From NCBI GenBank assembly GCA_023229785.1, contig JALNYV010000001.1:372001-436000 (forward strand): a stretch of 64,000 nt of DNA, written 5' to 3'. The notes beneath the pieces were generated by a model that searched no databases, was not told the origin of the DNA, and worked only from the letters and a program-made list of their open reading frames with translations. A program made the position numbers and the translations under genes. Positions 55,942 through 64,000 of the stretch are shown here, in pieces. How positions within the stretch are numbered: position 1 is the stretch's first letter; every line of letters starts with the position of its first letter. The stretch is from Candidatus Dojkabacteria bacterium. Lineage in GTDB: Bacteria; Patescibacteria; Dojkabacteria; SC72.

Positions 55942-56170
55942 TAATTCGGTAACAGATGATGTAAATGTAACACAACAGATTAATACTGGTAGTATTTGCC
56001 AAAATCAATTAAATGAAGATTTAAACAAATTGAAAGTAGCTGAAGAAGAATTAGGACCAAATGAAGATGCAAAAAAAACTGCTCCTATACTTCCTAAAAT
56101 GAAGATTGATCCCAATACTCCTCAAGAGTTAATAGCATTAAAACTAAAAAATCCGTTTATAGGAGAGTAA
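55910..56170 (+). CDS. Small hydrophilic protein after VirB4, unknown
   Basis: 86 residues, Asn/Gln-rich N-terminus and acidic middle, no membrane helix. It overlaps the end of the VirB4 gene by 32 bases in another frame. A conserved-looking C-terminus (DPNTPQELIALKLKNPFIGE) suggests a docking tail. Possibly an accessory of the secretion ATPase. Moderate certainty that it is real. Confidence 0.5.
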   Translation: MTNNQQVLQNNNSVTDDVNVTQQINTGSICQNQLNEDLNKLKVAEEELGPNEDAKKTAPILPKMKIDPNTPQELIALKLKNPFIGE

Positions 56171-56194
56171 TTTCTAGGTGAAATGGAAATCAAG

Positions 56195-56203
56195 TGATAT
56201 AAT
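56195..56203 (+). promoter_or_regulatory. Extended -10 of the ABC exporter gene
   Basis: TGATATAAT, a perfect extended -10. The predicted start near 56210 gives a leader of about 23 nt with no SD sequence. Confidence 0.62.
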
Positions 56204-56232
56204 TTCTAATTCTATTTAGTCATTTTTCATAA

Positions 56233-58077
56233 ATGGAAGAAAATACTCAGAAGTATTCAAAAGAAAATTTCAAGAAATTTTTCATAACCGCTTGGTGGGC
56301 ATATAAAGAGATATTTAAATTGGCTCCGTGGGATACAGTACTTCTAATTATTGTAATTTTATTAACCGCAGCTATTCCTGCACTTGTCGCATTAATCAAC
56401 TCCAAAATTCTTGACCAAATTGTAAATATTATTATTAACCACAAAGAATGGACATTAAAACAAATAATAGACTTAAACCAACCGTATTTCAGATATGTTC
56501 TATATGCTGCAGGATTAACTTTCATTGCCGCTCTACTTCGTAGAGCAACTAGATATATCAGAAACAAATTTAGAATAGTTCATTTAAAAACTCAGGAGAA
56601 CAAACTTTATATAAAAATCTCATCCTTGGATATTTCAAGATTTGAAGATAGCAAAATGTCTGATGAGATACTAAAAGCAAGAGATAACCTTTGGAAAGTT
56701 AGAGATTTTGTAGACACCTCAATAGACCTTTTACTAGAATTTATTGGGGCTGTTGTTTCCGGAGCAATAATTTTTAATTTTTCACCAATTTTAGGAGTAT
56801 TTTTATTAATAACCGCAGTCCCATCGGCTACAGTTACCTTAAGATTTATAAAAAAATGGTATGAATTCTATGATAATAACATCCAATCATTTAGAAAAAG
56901 AGGATGGGTACAAAGCAACATTACCAATGAAGATCGTGTTAAACAAAACAGAGTAAATAAAGCGGATTCTGTGCTTACCAAAATGCTACATCAGATTACA
57001 AATTTTATAGCTCCTAAGGAATTGAAGGTTCGAACTGATGAATTCAGACAGGCTTCGTTTGTATCTATATTTGATCAGTTATCTGACATGGTCGTACCAA
57101 TTGTTATTTTACTTCAAGTTTTATCAGGTAGCTTAACTTTAGGTCAATATAGTTTTTTCACGGGTCGAGCATTTGATTTCTCAGGGAGATTTGACAATAT
57201 CATCGGTGATATATCAGCGATATTCGATAATGCCCTCGGAATGGCTCATGTGAAGCATCTTTTCGATACAAACAATAATATTAATTCAGGAGCAACTAAA
57301 CTTAACCTGTCTGAAGTACCTACGATTGAATTTAAAAACGTATATTTTAAATACCCTGGTTCGGAAAAATATGCTTTAAGAGACATCAATTTAGTTGTGA
57401 ATCCTAAAGATGAGATAGCAATTGTCGGAGAAAATGGTGCTGGAAAAACAACTTTAATTAAACTTATGCTCCGATTGTATGACACAACAAGTGGACTTAT
57501 TTTGGTGAACGGAAAAAATATTAATGAATTAGACTTGCAATCATATTACAAGGTAGTGAGTACTTTATTCCAAGACTACGGTAATTATGGAATGCTTACA
57601 GTTTCTGAGAATATTTCAATTGGAGCACCCCAAAGATTCTCAATAACGGAAGTAAAAAATGCTGCCAAGTTTGCTGAGGCTGATAAATTTATCGAAGGGC
57701 TGAAGAACAAATATGACACAGTTTTAAGTAAACAATTTAAAGATGGAACAAACCTTTCCACAGGGCAGTCACAAAAAATCGCTCTTGCTAGAATGTTCTA
57801 TAGAAACTCCCCTGTTTTAATCTTTGACGAGCCGACAGCTTCAATTGATCCAACTTCTGAATATCATATATTTAAAAGAATATATGAATTCATGAGAGAT
57901 AAAACTGTAATAATCATTTCCCACAAATTCTCAACAGTTCGAAATGCTCAAAAAGTATATGTTATGGACAAGGGTAAAATTGTCGAGAGTGGAAGCCACA
58001 GAGAACTTATGCAATTAAACGGTAAATACGCAAATGCATTTAACAAACAAGCTGAAGGATATTTGAGGGAAAGTTAG
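56233..58077 (+). CDS. ABC exporter, fused permease and ATPase
   Basis: 614 residues. Six-helix membrane domain (about 20-320), then a complete nucleotide-binding domain: Walker A GENGAGKTT (near 399), Q-loop LFQDYG, signature LSTGQSQKIALARM, Walker B VLIFDEPTAS and H-loop IIISHKFST. Works as a homodimer or with a partner to move lipids, peptides or drugs outward. Substrate unknown. It ends in a 4-base overlap with the convergent Lon-like gene. A second, partial ATPase of the same type lies at the right edge of the window. Confidence 0.9.
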   Translation: MEENTQKYSKENFKKFFITAWWAYKEIFKLAPWDTVLLIIVILLTAAIPALVALINSKILDQIVNIIINHKEWTLKQIIDLNQPYFRYVLYAAGLTFIAALLRRATRYIRNKFRIVHLKTQENKLYIKISSLDISRFEDSKMSDEILKARDNLWKVRDFVDTSIDLLLEFIGAVVSGAIIFNFSPILGVFLLITAVPSATVTLRFIKKWYEFYDNNIQSFRKRGWVQSNITNEDRVKQNRVNKADSVLTKMLHQITNFIAPKELKVRTDEFRQASFVSIFDQLSDMVVPIVILLQVLSGSLTLGQYSFFTGRAFDFSGRFDNIIGDISAIFDNALGMAHVKHLFDTNNNINSGATKLNLSEVPTIEFKNVYFKYPGSEKYALRDINLVVNPKDEIAIVGENGAGKTTLIKLMLRLYDTTSGLILVNGKNINELDLQSYYKVVSTLFQDYGNYGMLTVSENISIGAPQRFSITEVKNAAKFAEADKFIEGLKNKYDTVLSKQFKDGTNLSTGQSQKIALARMFYRNSPVLIFDEPTASIDPTSEYHIFKRIYEFMRDKTVIIISHKFSTVRNAQKVYVMDKGKIVESGSHRELMQLNGKYANAFNKQAEGYLRES

Positions 58078-59174
58078 CTAAGTGGCCCTTGGTCTGGCAA
58101 AACAAATTCTCTAAGGTTAGTTGGTGTAATTGATATGGGGACAGGTTTCCCTTCTACAATCATTCTTGCGGCACTTCTAATCATGGTTGCAATATTCCTC
58201 TCTAATTGTCTTAACCCAGCATCAAAACCGACAGGTCTAACAAGAAGTGGCCATACTGCATCATCAACAACAATCTGTGTCATATCTATTCCTGTATTTT
58301 TAATAACCTTTGGAAGAGAATAGCCTTTTGCAATAGTTATTTTTTCTTCATCACTATAGCTTGTAAATCTAATTATCTCCATACGATCAAGAAGGGCAGC
58401 TGAAAGTCCTCCAAGGTTATTTGCCGTACAGATGAAAAATACTTGAGACAGGTCTATTGGATAGTCGATATAGTGGTCTAAAAAGTGAGTATTTTGTTCT
58501 GGGTCTAGTATCTCAAGAAGGGTTGCCATAACATCATTTAGAAGTCCATTATTTCCACTTACCTTATCTATTTCATCAAAAAGGATAACTGGGTTCATTG
58601 ATTGAGACCTGACTAACGCTTTAACTATTTGCCCTGGCTCACTATCTGTAAACGATTTAGGATGACCTCGAAGCGCCTGTACACTACCTATTGCCCCAAG
58701 TGAAATCCTTACAAACTGTCTTCCCATCGCTGTTGCAATGCTATTTGCAATTGAAGTCTTCCCTACTCCTTGTAATCCAACAAAGAGCATAACTGGAGCG
58801 ACTGTTGGTGTTCCTGAAGCAATATTTTGGGTTTCCTTCAACTTCATTACAGAAAGGTAATCAAGGATGACATCTTTCACTGTATCCATTCCAAAATGTG
58901 TTGAATCCATGAGGCGCTTAGCATTAACAATATCAAGATTATCTTGTGTTAATTTCCCCCATGGAAATCTAGTAATCCAATCTACATACTTATCTACCCC
59001 TTCATACTCATTTGAGAAATTCCCAAAAGAAGCCACTCTTTTTAGTCTTTCAATATTTCTTTGTGTATTTTCTAAAAGTTGTTGAGGAATACTAACAGAC
59101 TTAAGTTTCTGTTCTAAAAGAGAGATATCTGCTAAGAATGAATCATTATTTTGTTGGGCAGTAGTAGGTTGCAT
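58074..59174 (-). CDS. Lon-type AAA+ ATPase lacking N- and protease domains
   Basis: 366 residues against about 780 for Lon. It aligns with the Lon middle: YVDWITRFPWGKLTQDNLDIVNAKRLMD, Walker A GLQGVGKTS (133-141), RGHPKSFTDSEPG (Lon: RGHRRTYIGAMPG), Walker B PVILFDEIDK (195-204), EILDPEQNTHFLDHY, TANN and LLDRMEIIRFTSYSDEEK. It ends at LRQLERNI...PTNLREFVLP, just where the Ser-Lys protease domain should start, and the next gene converges on it. Likely an unfoldase or remodeller without its own peptidase. Last gene of the suf-folD run. Confidence 0.85.
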   Translation of the reverse strand: MQPTTAQQNNDSFLADISLLEQKLKSVSIPQQLLENTQRNIERLKRVASFGNFSNEYEGVDKYVDWITRFPWGKLTQDNLDIVNAKRLMDSTHFGMDTVKDVILDYLSVMKLKETQNIASGTPTVAPVMLFVGLQGVGKTSIANSIATAMGRQFVRISLGAIGSVQALRGHPKSFTDSEPGQIVKALVRSQSMNPVILFDEIDKVSGNNGLLNDVMATLLEILDPEQNTHFLDHYIDYPIDLSQVFFICTANNLGGLSAALLDRMEIIRFTSYSDEEKITIAKGYSLPKVIKNTGIDMTQIVVDDAVWPLLVRPVGFDAGLRQLERNIATMIRSAARMIVEGKPVPISITPTNLREFVLPDQGPLS

Positions 59175-59183
59175 ATATGTATA

Positions 59184-59750
59184 TTAGAAGAGAGTTAGGT
59201 TTTCTTCAACTATTTTCTTTTCCTTTTTTCCTAAATCCCAATTTATTTTTGTTTCTTGTACAAATCCTTTCTTAGAATAGTATTTAACATACCCGTTTTT
59301 TAATCCAAATTCATAAAGCTCCTTTGTCAGTCTCACATCTTCCATACAATACGTTTTAAGCTCTTCAAGTTGACCACTTGCCCAATATTTTGGAGCATCT
59401 GTTCCCTTTCCCAGTTTCCCTCTTCCAAGGGTTGCTGATACTACATCATCTAGTTTTGGTCTAAATCCAATCGTCTTTTGCAGGGCAACCATCAAATCTA
59501 ATTGTGGTAAGTCATTTATTTCTGCGCCAAGATAATTTCCAATAATTGGGAGATCAAAACTAATACTGTTATATCCAACTACCCAATCATGCTTCTTTAG
59601 TAGCTCACCTAGCGTTGGAATATCTTGCTCCCAAAAATCTAACTCATTACCTTTATCATCAATTACACCTATATATGAAATTTGAAGATTTTTTGTGTCA
59701 AAATAGTCATCTTCAGCTGCGTTTTTTGTTTCAATATCTAAGAAAATCAT
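59184..59750 (-). CDS. RNase H-fold 3'-5' exonuclease-like protein (YprB/DEDD type)
   Basis: 188 residues. Exonuclease motifs: FLDIETKN (ExoI Asp/Glu, residues 3-10), VVGYNSISFDLPII (ExoII Asp) and YCMEDVRLTKELYEFG (ExoIII Asp). A predicted single-strand DNA or RNA exonuclease. It follows sufU by 6 bp and precedes the Lon-like gene by 9 bp. Confidence 0.82.
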   Translation of the reverse strand: MIFLDIETKNAAEDDYFDTKNLQISYIGVIDDKGNELDFWEQDIPTLGELLKKHDWVVGYNSISFDLPIIGNYLGAEINDLPQLDLMVALQKTIGFRPKLDDVVSATLGRGKLGKGTDAPKYWASGQLEELKTYCMEDVRLTKELYEFGLKNGYVKYYSKKGFVQETKINWDLGKKEKKIVEENLTLF

Positions 59751-59756
59751 AAGAAC

Positions 59757-60113
59757 CTATTTTACATCTTTTAAGGCAGATATGACAGCCTGAAAGCCCA
59801 GTATTGCACATATTTTTCTTGGACTATATCCATCCATTTCTATTAATCCTAATGTGTGATTTTCTGTAAGCTTTAGAATGTCTTCCACTCTCTTTCCTTT
59901 CACATCTCCTATTAGAATATCTGTTGAACCCAAACATATTGAACATCCCATACCAGTGTATTTTGCATTCTCTAAAACCCCATTTTCAACCTTCAAAAAA
60001 ACAGTAACACTATCTCCACAGGAGACATTCTCCGTTTTGCTCGATAACCCATTAGATATATCCCCCCAATTACCTGGTTTTTTGTAATGTTGAATAATTA
60101 AATCTTTTTTCAT
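59757..60113 (-). CDS. sufU: Iron-sulphur cluster scaffold, SufU/IscU family
   Basis: 118 residues. The three ligand cysteines and the Asp are in place: SCGD (Cys32, Asp34), MGCSICLGS (Cys57) and RKICAILG (Cys102). A fourth Cys60 is extra. It accepts sulphur from SufS and builds or relays [Fe-S] clusters. The start overlaps the upstream unknown gene by 4 bases. SufB, SufC and SufD genes are not in the window. Confidence 0.88.
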   Translation of the reverse strand: MKKDLIIQHYKKPGNWGDISNGLSSKTENVSCGDSVTVFLKVENGVLENAKYTGMGCSICLGSTDILIGDVKGKRVEDILKLTENHTLGLIEMDGYSPRKICAILGFQAVISALKDVK

Positions 60114-61168
60114 TTTCTTGGAGTTAGGTTTTCATCAAATTTACCCATTATTTCGAATAATTCTTTTATGCTGACATTGAATACTTCCTCAAACCTATTA
60201 TATATAACATTTCCTAAATTAATTTCTCCCATAGCCCCTTTTGAAAAATCATTTATTGAACGATAAAAAGCCCAAAGATATGATTGAATTAAAAGGGAAT
60301 AAAACTGACAATTAATATAATCTTTTTCTTGTATTTTCGATACTCCAGATTTTAACAATAAATCGTAAGCTTCTGTCCCGGAGATCTTTTCAAGCAGATT
60401 AAATTCAACTCTGTGTTTGATTAAATGATCAGCGATATTACTAGCAATCATACTTTTAGACAGTTGCTGAAATGCTTCCTCCTGTGAATTAGCAGAAAGT
60501 CTGACTCCAATAACAGGACTCAATCTCATAGGATCAATAACATCATATATCCATTCTCCAGTTTCATTTTGATACGGTGTTCTGACAAGAGCTTGAGCAT
60601 GTCCACCCATTCCAGATGAAAGACCTTCAGGAGCTGTATAATTAATCATCATTGGCACTCCCAAATAGTCAGCAAGCCATAAAACCACTTCCGAAGGTAT
60701 TTCTTCACCGTTTACTAAGCTTTTAAGCATTCTAGCTCTAGGGTGATTTTCATCATATACTTGAATGGGTAATTCATCACTCGGTTCTAGATCAGAAATG
60801 ACAAAATCAGAACCACCTTTAGGATTTATTTTTATACTTTCAACCGTATTCATCCATTCAAATATTTCTGGTGGTAAATCATAATTTCCTTGAATAAACA
60901 TTTCTCTTGCTTTTGTTCCATAATCAAAGATATCTGTTCGAACAAAATTTCCTAAATATGCAGCAACTTCTACATTATGTTCTCTCCATTTTTCTAAATC
61001 ACGAATAGAACGAATCCCACTCAAAGGCATTGCAAATTTTTCTTGATCAATTGAAATTTGTCCTGGCGTTGAGACTGTAATATCAACCCCGCTATCTTGC
61101 TCGTGTATTATTACATCATCTAATCCTTTCTCTTCGGGAAGTATCCTTATTTGATCAATTATGTCCAT
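60110..61168 (-). CDS. Unknown protein inside the suf operon; CE-clan-like cysteine peptidase/acyltransferase candidate
   Basis: 352 residues, no signal peptide or membrane helix. I do not recognise a family. Visible pattern: His190 (GMGGHAQALV), Asp209 (WIYDVIDP) 19 residues on, Gln280, and Cys287 (INCQFYSLLIQSYLWAFY) at the head of a helix. This order and the His-to-acid spacing recall Ulp1/YopJ (CE clan) cysteine peptidases and acetyltransferases, but the acid-to-Cys gap is longer (78 against about 45 in YopJ). It lies 2 bp after sufS and overlaps sufU, so it is made with both. It could process or modify a Suf protein, or be an unrelated passenger. Confidence 0.5.
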   Translation of the reverse strand: MDIIDQIRILPEEKGLDDVIIHEQDSGVDITVSTPGQISIDQEKFAMPLSGIRSIRDLEKWREHNVEVAAYLGNFVRTDIFDYGTKAREMFIQGNYDLPPEIFEWMNTVESIKINPKGGSDFVISDLEPSDELPIQVYDENHPRARMLKSLVNGEEIPSEVVLWLADYLGVPMMINYTAPEGLSSGMGGHAQALVRTPYQNETGEWIYDVIDPMRLSPVIGVRLSANSQEEAFQQLSKSMIASNIADHLIKHRVEFNLLEKISGTEAYDLLLKSGVSKIQEKDYINCQFYSLLIQSYLWAFYRSINDFSKGAMGEINLGNVIYNRFEEVFNVSIKELFEIMGKFDENLTPRK

Positions 61169-61170
61169 AA

Positions 61171-62382
61171 TTAATATTTCTTAATTATTTCTTTCAAACT
61201 ATTTATAAAATATTCTACTTCACTTTTTGTATTAATAATAGATAAACTTACCCTACAACTTCCTGTTATTCCTAATTTTTCATGAAGTGGTTGTGCACAA
61301 TGGAACCCACCCCTTATTGCTATCCCATACTCATTTAAATCGCTTGCTATATCGTGTGGATGTACATTTTTGACAGTAAATGTAAATATGCCAACCGATT
61401 GAGGAGAAGATATAACTTTTACTTCTGGCATTTGATTCAAAAGATTATAACAATAGGAACTTAAGTCTTTTTCATAATCTTCCTTGCCCTCTATTTTCCC
61501 ATACCAGTTTATAGCAGTTGCTAACCCAATTCCTCCTGCGATATTTGGAGTCCCCGCCTCAAATCGAGTTGGAATTGGTTTTAAAATTAACTTACCATTT
61601 GAATATGAATCAATCATCTCTCCACCTTGCCAAACGGGATAGAGGGCATTTAAAACCTCTTTTTTGCCATAAACTACTCCAGTACCAGTTGGACCAAATA
61701 TCTTATGACCGGAGAAGATATAGAAATCACAATCTAGGGCTTTTACATCAACTTTATTATGAACAATTCCTTGAGCCCCATCTACAACCAACAAGCTTCC
61801 ATTCTCATGAACAATTTCTGCTATTTTCTTTATATCATTTACTATTCCTAAAACATTAGACATATGAGCAACACTGACAATCTTTACTCTTTTTCCATAT
61901 TTTCTAAAAACAAATTTCAAATATTCTAAGTCAAGAGATAAATCTGGTTTAATCGGTATTTCTTCGATAATTATCTGTTTCCCCTGGGTTATATATTCCC
62001 AAGGAAGTATGTTGCTGTGATGCTCTTCTTGAGAGATAACGATAACATCCCCTGGCTTTAATAACTGATCGTTTGCTGTTTGTGCAAGCCAATTAAGTCC
62101 TGAAGTTGCTCCTGATGTGAAAAAAACTTCAGTTTTATCAGCATTAAGATATTTAGCAACCTCAACATGTGCTTGTTGCCACATCTCATCTGCCCTACCA
62201 CTTAATTCATATAATCCTCTGTGAACATTTGCATTGGAGGTAGTGTAGAAGTTTGTTTGGGAATCTATTACACATTGTGGTTTTTGGCTTGTAGCCGCAT
62301 TATCAAAGTATATTAATGATTTCCCATTTATTCTTGTACCCAATATCGGAAATTGTGCTCTTATTTTTTCTACATCAAACAT
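61171..62382 (-). CDS. sufS: Cysteine desulfurase SufS
   Basis: 403 residues, fold-type I PLP enzyme of group II. AATSQKP start, HHSNILPW, DGAQG (PLP-binding Asp/Gln), SGHKIFGPTG with Lys227 as the Schiff-base Lys, and RGGFHCAQP with Cys362 as the persulphide Cys. It takes sulphur from cysteine for SufU. Its start overlaps the end of folD by 8 bases. Confidence 0.95.
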   Translation of the reverse strand: MFDVEKIRAQFPILGTRINGKSLIYFDNAATSQKPQCVIDSQTNFYTTSNANVHRGLYELSGRADEMWQQAHVEVAKYLNADKTEVFFTSGATSGLNWLAQTANDQLLKPGDVIVISQEEHHSNILPWEYITQGKQIIIEEIPIKPDLSLDLEYLKFVFRKYGKRVKIVSVAHMSNVLGIVNDIKKIAEIVHENGSLLVVDGAQGIVHNKVDVKALDCDFYIFSGHKIFGPTGTGVVYGKKEVLNALYPVWQGGEMIDSYSNGKLILKPIPTRFEAGTPNIAGGIGLATAINWYGKIEGKEDYEKDLSSYCYNLLNQMPEVKVISSPQSVGIFTFTVKNVHPHDIASDLNEYGIAIRGGFHCAQPLHEKLGITGSCRVSLSIINTKSEVEYFINSLKEIIKKY

Positions 62383-63223
62383 TTTTCTGTCTTTTGAAAC
62401 TTATCATTGTATTTTGCAAAAGAGATGCTACCGTTACAGGGCCAACTCCCCCAGGAACTGGAGTTATTAGGGATACCTTCTCTTTTACATCTTCAAAATC
62501 AATATCTCCCATTACTTTCCCATCAACCATTGAATATCCTACGTCAATTACTACTGCTCCTTCTTTTACAAATTCTTTCTTCACTAAATGCCCAACACCA
62601 GTTGAAGATACTAATATATCAGCTTTATTAGCAATATTTTGAATATCTTTTGTTTTACTACTACAAACAGTTACTGTCGCTCTTTTGCATAAAAACAGCC
62701 CAGCAAGGGGGATTCCTACCTCCCTACTTTTTCCTATTATTACAATACTCTTTCCCTCGATTTCAACTTTGTATTCAAGAAGTAGTTGGTATATTGCACT
62801 AACAGTTGCTGGTAAAAAAACATTTTTTGTATTTGTAAATATCCCCCCTAAGGTTGCAGCAGTTAAACCATCTACATCTTTTTTAACAGAGATTGCATTT
62901 AATATTTTGTCTGTATCAAAGCTTTTAGGAAGTGGCAGTTGAACCATTATTCCATTACATTCCCTATATTTATTCAGCAATTCTATCTCTCTTACTATTT
63001 CGATTTCTGGCGTATTATCAGCGAAAGTATGTACTACAACCTCCATTCCAATTGCTTTTCCTTCCTTTTCTTTCATCTCTACATACTTCTTTGATGAAAA
63101 GTTGTCACCTATTAGGAAGATATCTAATCTGGGTGAGTAATTATTTACTTCAATCTCTTCTTTTAAATCTTGAAGATTTTTTTTTGAAAAACTTTTTCCG
63201 TCAATTATTTCCATACTACGCAT
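62375..63223 (-). CDS. folD: Bifunctional methylenetetrahydrofolate dehydrogenase/cyclohydrolase
   Basis: 282 residues from ATG 63223, or 279 from ATG 63214; TTG 63229 is less likely. FolD motifs: YVEMKEKEGKAIGM with the catalytic Lys, GIMVQLPLP, DVDGLT, the NADP loop IGKSREVGIPLAGLF, and TPVPGGVGPVTVASLLQNT. It interconverts methylene- and formyl-tetrahydrofolate, supplying formyl groups for initiator tRNA and purines. It overlaps the upstream ABC ATPase gene by 8 bases. Confidence 0.95.
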   Translation of the reverse strand: MRSMEIIDGKSFSKKNLQDLKEEIEVNNYSPRLDIFLIGDNFSSKKYVEMKEKEGKAIGMEVVVHTFADNTPEIEIVREIELLNKYRECNGIMVQLPLPKSFDTDKILNAISVKKDVDGLTAATLGGIFTNTKNVFLPATVSAIYQLLLEYKVEIEGKSIVIIGKSREVGIPLAGLFLCKRATVTVCSSKTKDIQNIANKADILVSSTGVGHLVKKEFVKEGAVVIDVGYSMVDGKVMGDIDFEDVKEKVSLITPVPGGVGPVTVASLLQNTMISFKRQKNV

Positions 63224-64000
63224 TTTCAACTAATTTCTTATTTTCTAGCCTGTAAACCTTATCAAACATGTCCGTATACTCTTCATCACGAGATATGTAG
63301 ATCACTGTTTTGTCCTTAGCGAAGGCTAAAATCTTCTTAAGTATTATACTTGCATCTGAGGAATCAATAAAGGTGAAAGGCTCATCGAGAATTATTACTT
63401 CCTTGTTTCTGTATATTACTCTGGCAATTGCCAATCTCTGCCAAAATCCAGGGGAAATTTCCGTTCCATCAGATGTATATTTTCCTAACATTTGATCCTC
63501 AGAAACATTAAATATCTTCATCATTTTATCTATACCAGCAATATCTTTTGCTGTCTTATAAAGCTCATGGTTTATATTATCTCTATCGTTACTTAAAGTA
63601 ATATTCTTAGATAGCGGAAGATTGTAATTGACAAAATCTTGAAAAATGATAGAGATCTTTTCTTTCAACTCCCCTCTTTTTAACTCTTTTATTGAATATC
63701 CACCTATTTCAATATCTCCCTGAGATATTCTATATAGTCCACAAAGAAGCTTTACAAAAGTACTTTTACCACTACCATCTTTACCAATTACCATTACCTT
63801 ATTTTTTGCTGGGATATTAAGGTTAAGTTTATTTATTACCTTCTTATCATCCTTAGGGTATGTAAAGCTTAATTCCTTTAAATTTATTTCTGGAACCCCT
63901 TTCTTTAACTTCTTCTCCCCATGTTTCATTTCACCAAATCCAGGAAACGATATAAATTCAAAATAATGCTCAGCATAGTCAAGTTCGTTTATTATTTTAG
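63216..64000 (-). CDS. ABC transporter ATPase half, cut by the window edge, degenerate H-loop
   Basis: The frame stays open to base 64000, so the N-terminal membrane part lies outside. The ATG at 63929 is internal to the probable real gene, since the codons before it read like the usual linker before such domains. Walker A GKDGSGKST, Q-loop IIFQDFVNY and Walker B VIILDEPFTF are intact. The signature reads ISPGFWQRLAIAR instead of LSGGQ, and the H-loop His is Arg (YISRDEEYTD). It resembles the non-canonical half of a heterodimeric exporter. First gene of the folD-suf run visible here. Confidence 0.82.
   Translation of the reverse strand, partial: KIINELDYAEHYFEFISFPGFGEMKHGEKKLKKGVPEINLKELSFTYPKDDKKVINKLNLNIPAKNKVMVIGKDGSGKSTFVKLLCGLYRISQGDIEIGGYSIKELKRGELKEKISIIFQDFVNYNLPLSKNITLSNDRDNINHELYKTAKDIAGIDKMMKIFNVSEDQMLGKYTSDGTEISPGFWQRLAIARVIYRNKEVIILDEPFTFIDSSDASIILKKILAFAKDKTVIYISRDEEYTDMFDKVYRLENKKLVENA

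Noticed and set aside
55910..58077. ABC exporter as part of the VirB4 operon
   Set aside because: A perfect extended -10 lies in the 62-bp gap before it and the gene has no link to type IV secretion; co-transcription is possible but not needed.

Overview
This window is a compact, AT-rich bacterial chromosome segment using the standard code, with TGA as a normal stop (for example lepA and the gene ending at 53591). I infer a Candidate Phyla Radiation (Patescibacteria) organism. The reasons are minimal spacers, overlapping genes, cut-down core proteins (IF-2 without its N-terminal region, AlaRS without C-Ala), a PrgI/VirB4 locus, and many hypothetical proteins anchored by one membrane helix. 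Dojkabacteria (WS6) would fit, but I cannot prove the lineage from here.

Layout. 1-3.8 kb (minus): fusA-tuf-rpsJ and the first codons of the next gene, the str/S10 cluster. 3.9-9.2 kb: a TPR protein, a small lysozyme-like protein, a UvrD/PcrA helicase and an amidase-fold protein with SH3 domain. 9.2-21.5 kb: a cell-envelope block on the minus strand with a VirB6/TrbL-like channel protein, a 1020-residue membrane protein ending in an M23 peptidase domain, and large anchored FN3 proteins. 21.6-23.4 kb (plus): two rRNA methyltransferase genes. 23.4-30.3 kb (minus): nusA-ylxR-infB-(NrnA-like)-rpsO-pnp. 30.4-33.1 kb (minus): dnaJ, ATP-grasp and PIG-L deacetylase. 33.2-38.5 kb: sortase, solute-binding protein, gmd and a large surface protein. 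38.5-46.1 kb (plus): alaS-ruvX-mltG-LCP-holA and a DUF11-like surface protein. 46.1-52.0 kb: two small surface proteins, rpsT, membrane proteins, lepA-recF and a nucleotidyltransferase. 52.1-58.1 kb (plus): PrgI-TraC-N-VirB4 and an ABC exporter. 58.1-64 kb (minus): ABC ATPase-folD-sufS-unknown-sufU-exonuclease-Lon-like AAA.

How it works together: translation and RNA turnover, peptidoglycan and envelope building (MltG, LCP, sortase, lysozyme-like protein), a type IV secretion-like machine split over two loci, and Fe-S cluster and folate supply. The most striking observation is that both elongation factors have lost guanine-recognition motifs. EF-Tu has NTFG in place of NKCD. EF-G has NKLN in place of NKMD and has no SA motif. 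The NKxD motifs of LepA and IF-2 are intact. A second system-level observation is a recurring promoter layout in which the -10 hexamer ends 7-8 nt before the start codon, predicting leaderless mRNAs. A third is an unrecognised protein inside the suf operon carrying a His-Asp-Gln-Cys pattern reminiscent of CE-clan cysteine peptidases/acetyltransferases. Several enzyme-fold proteins have lost catalytic residues or domains: an NrnA-like DHH protein, a PGRP/amidase-like protein, a Lon without protease domain and an ABC ATPase without H-loop His. No stretch over 300 bases lacks a gene, and I see no rRNA, tRNA, CRISPR or insertion sequence.
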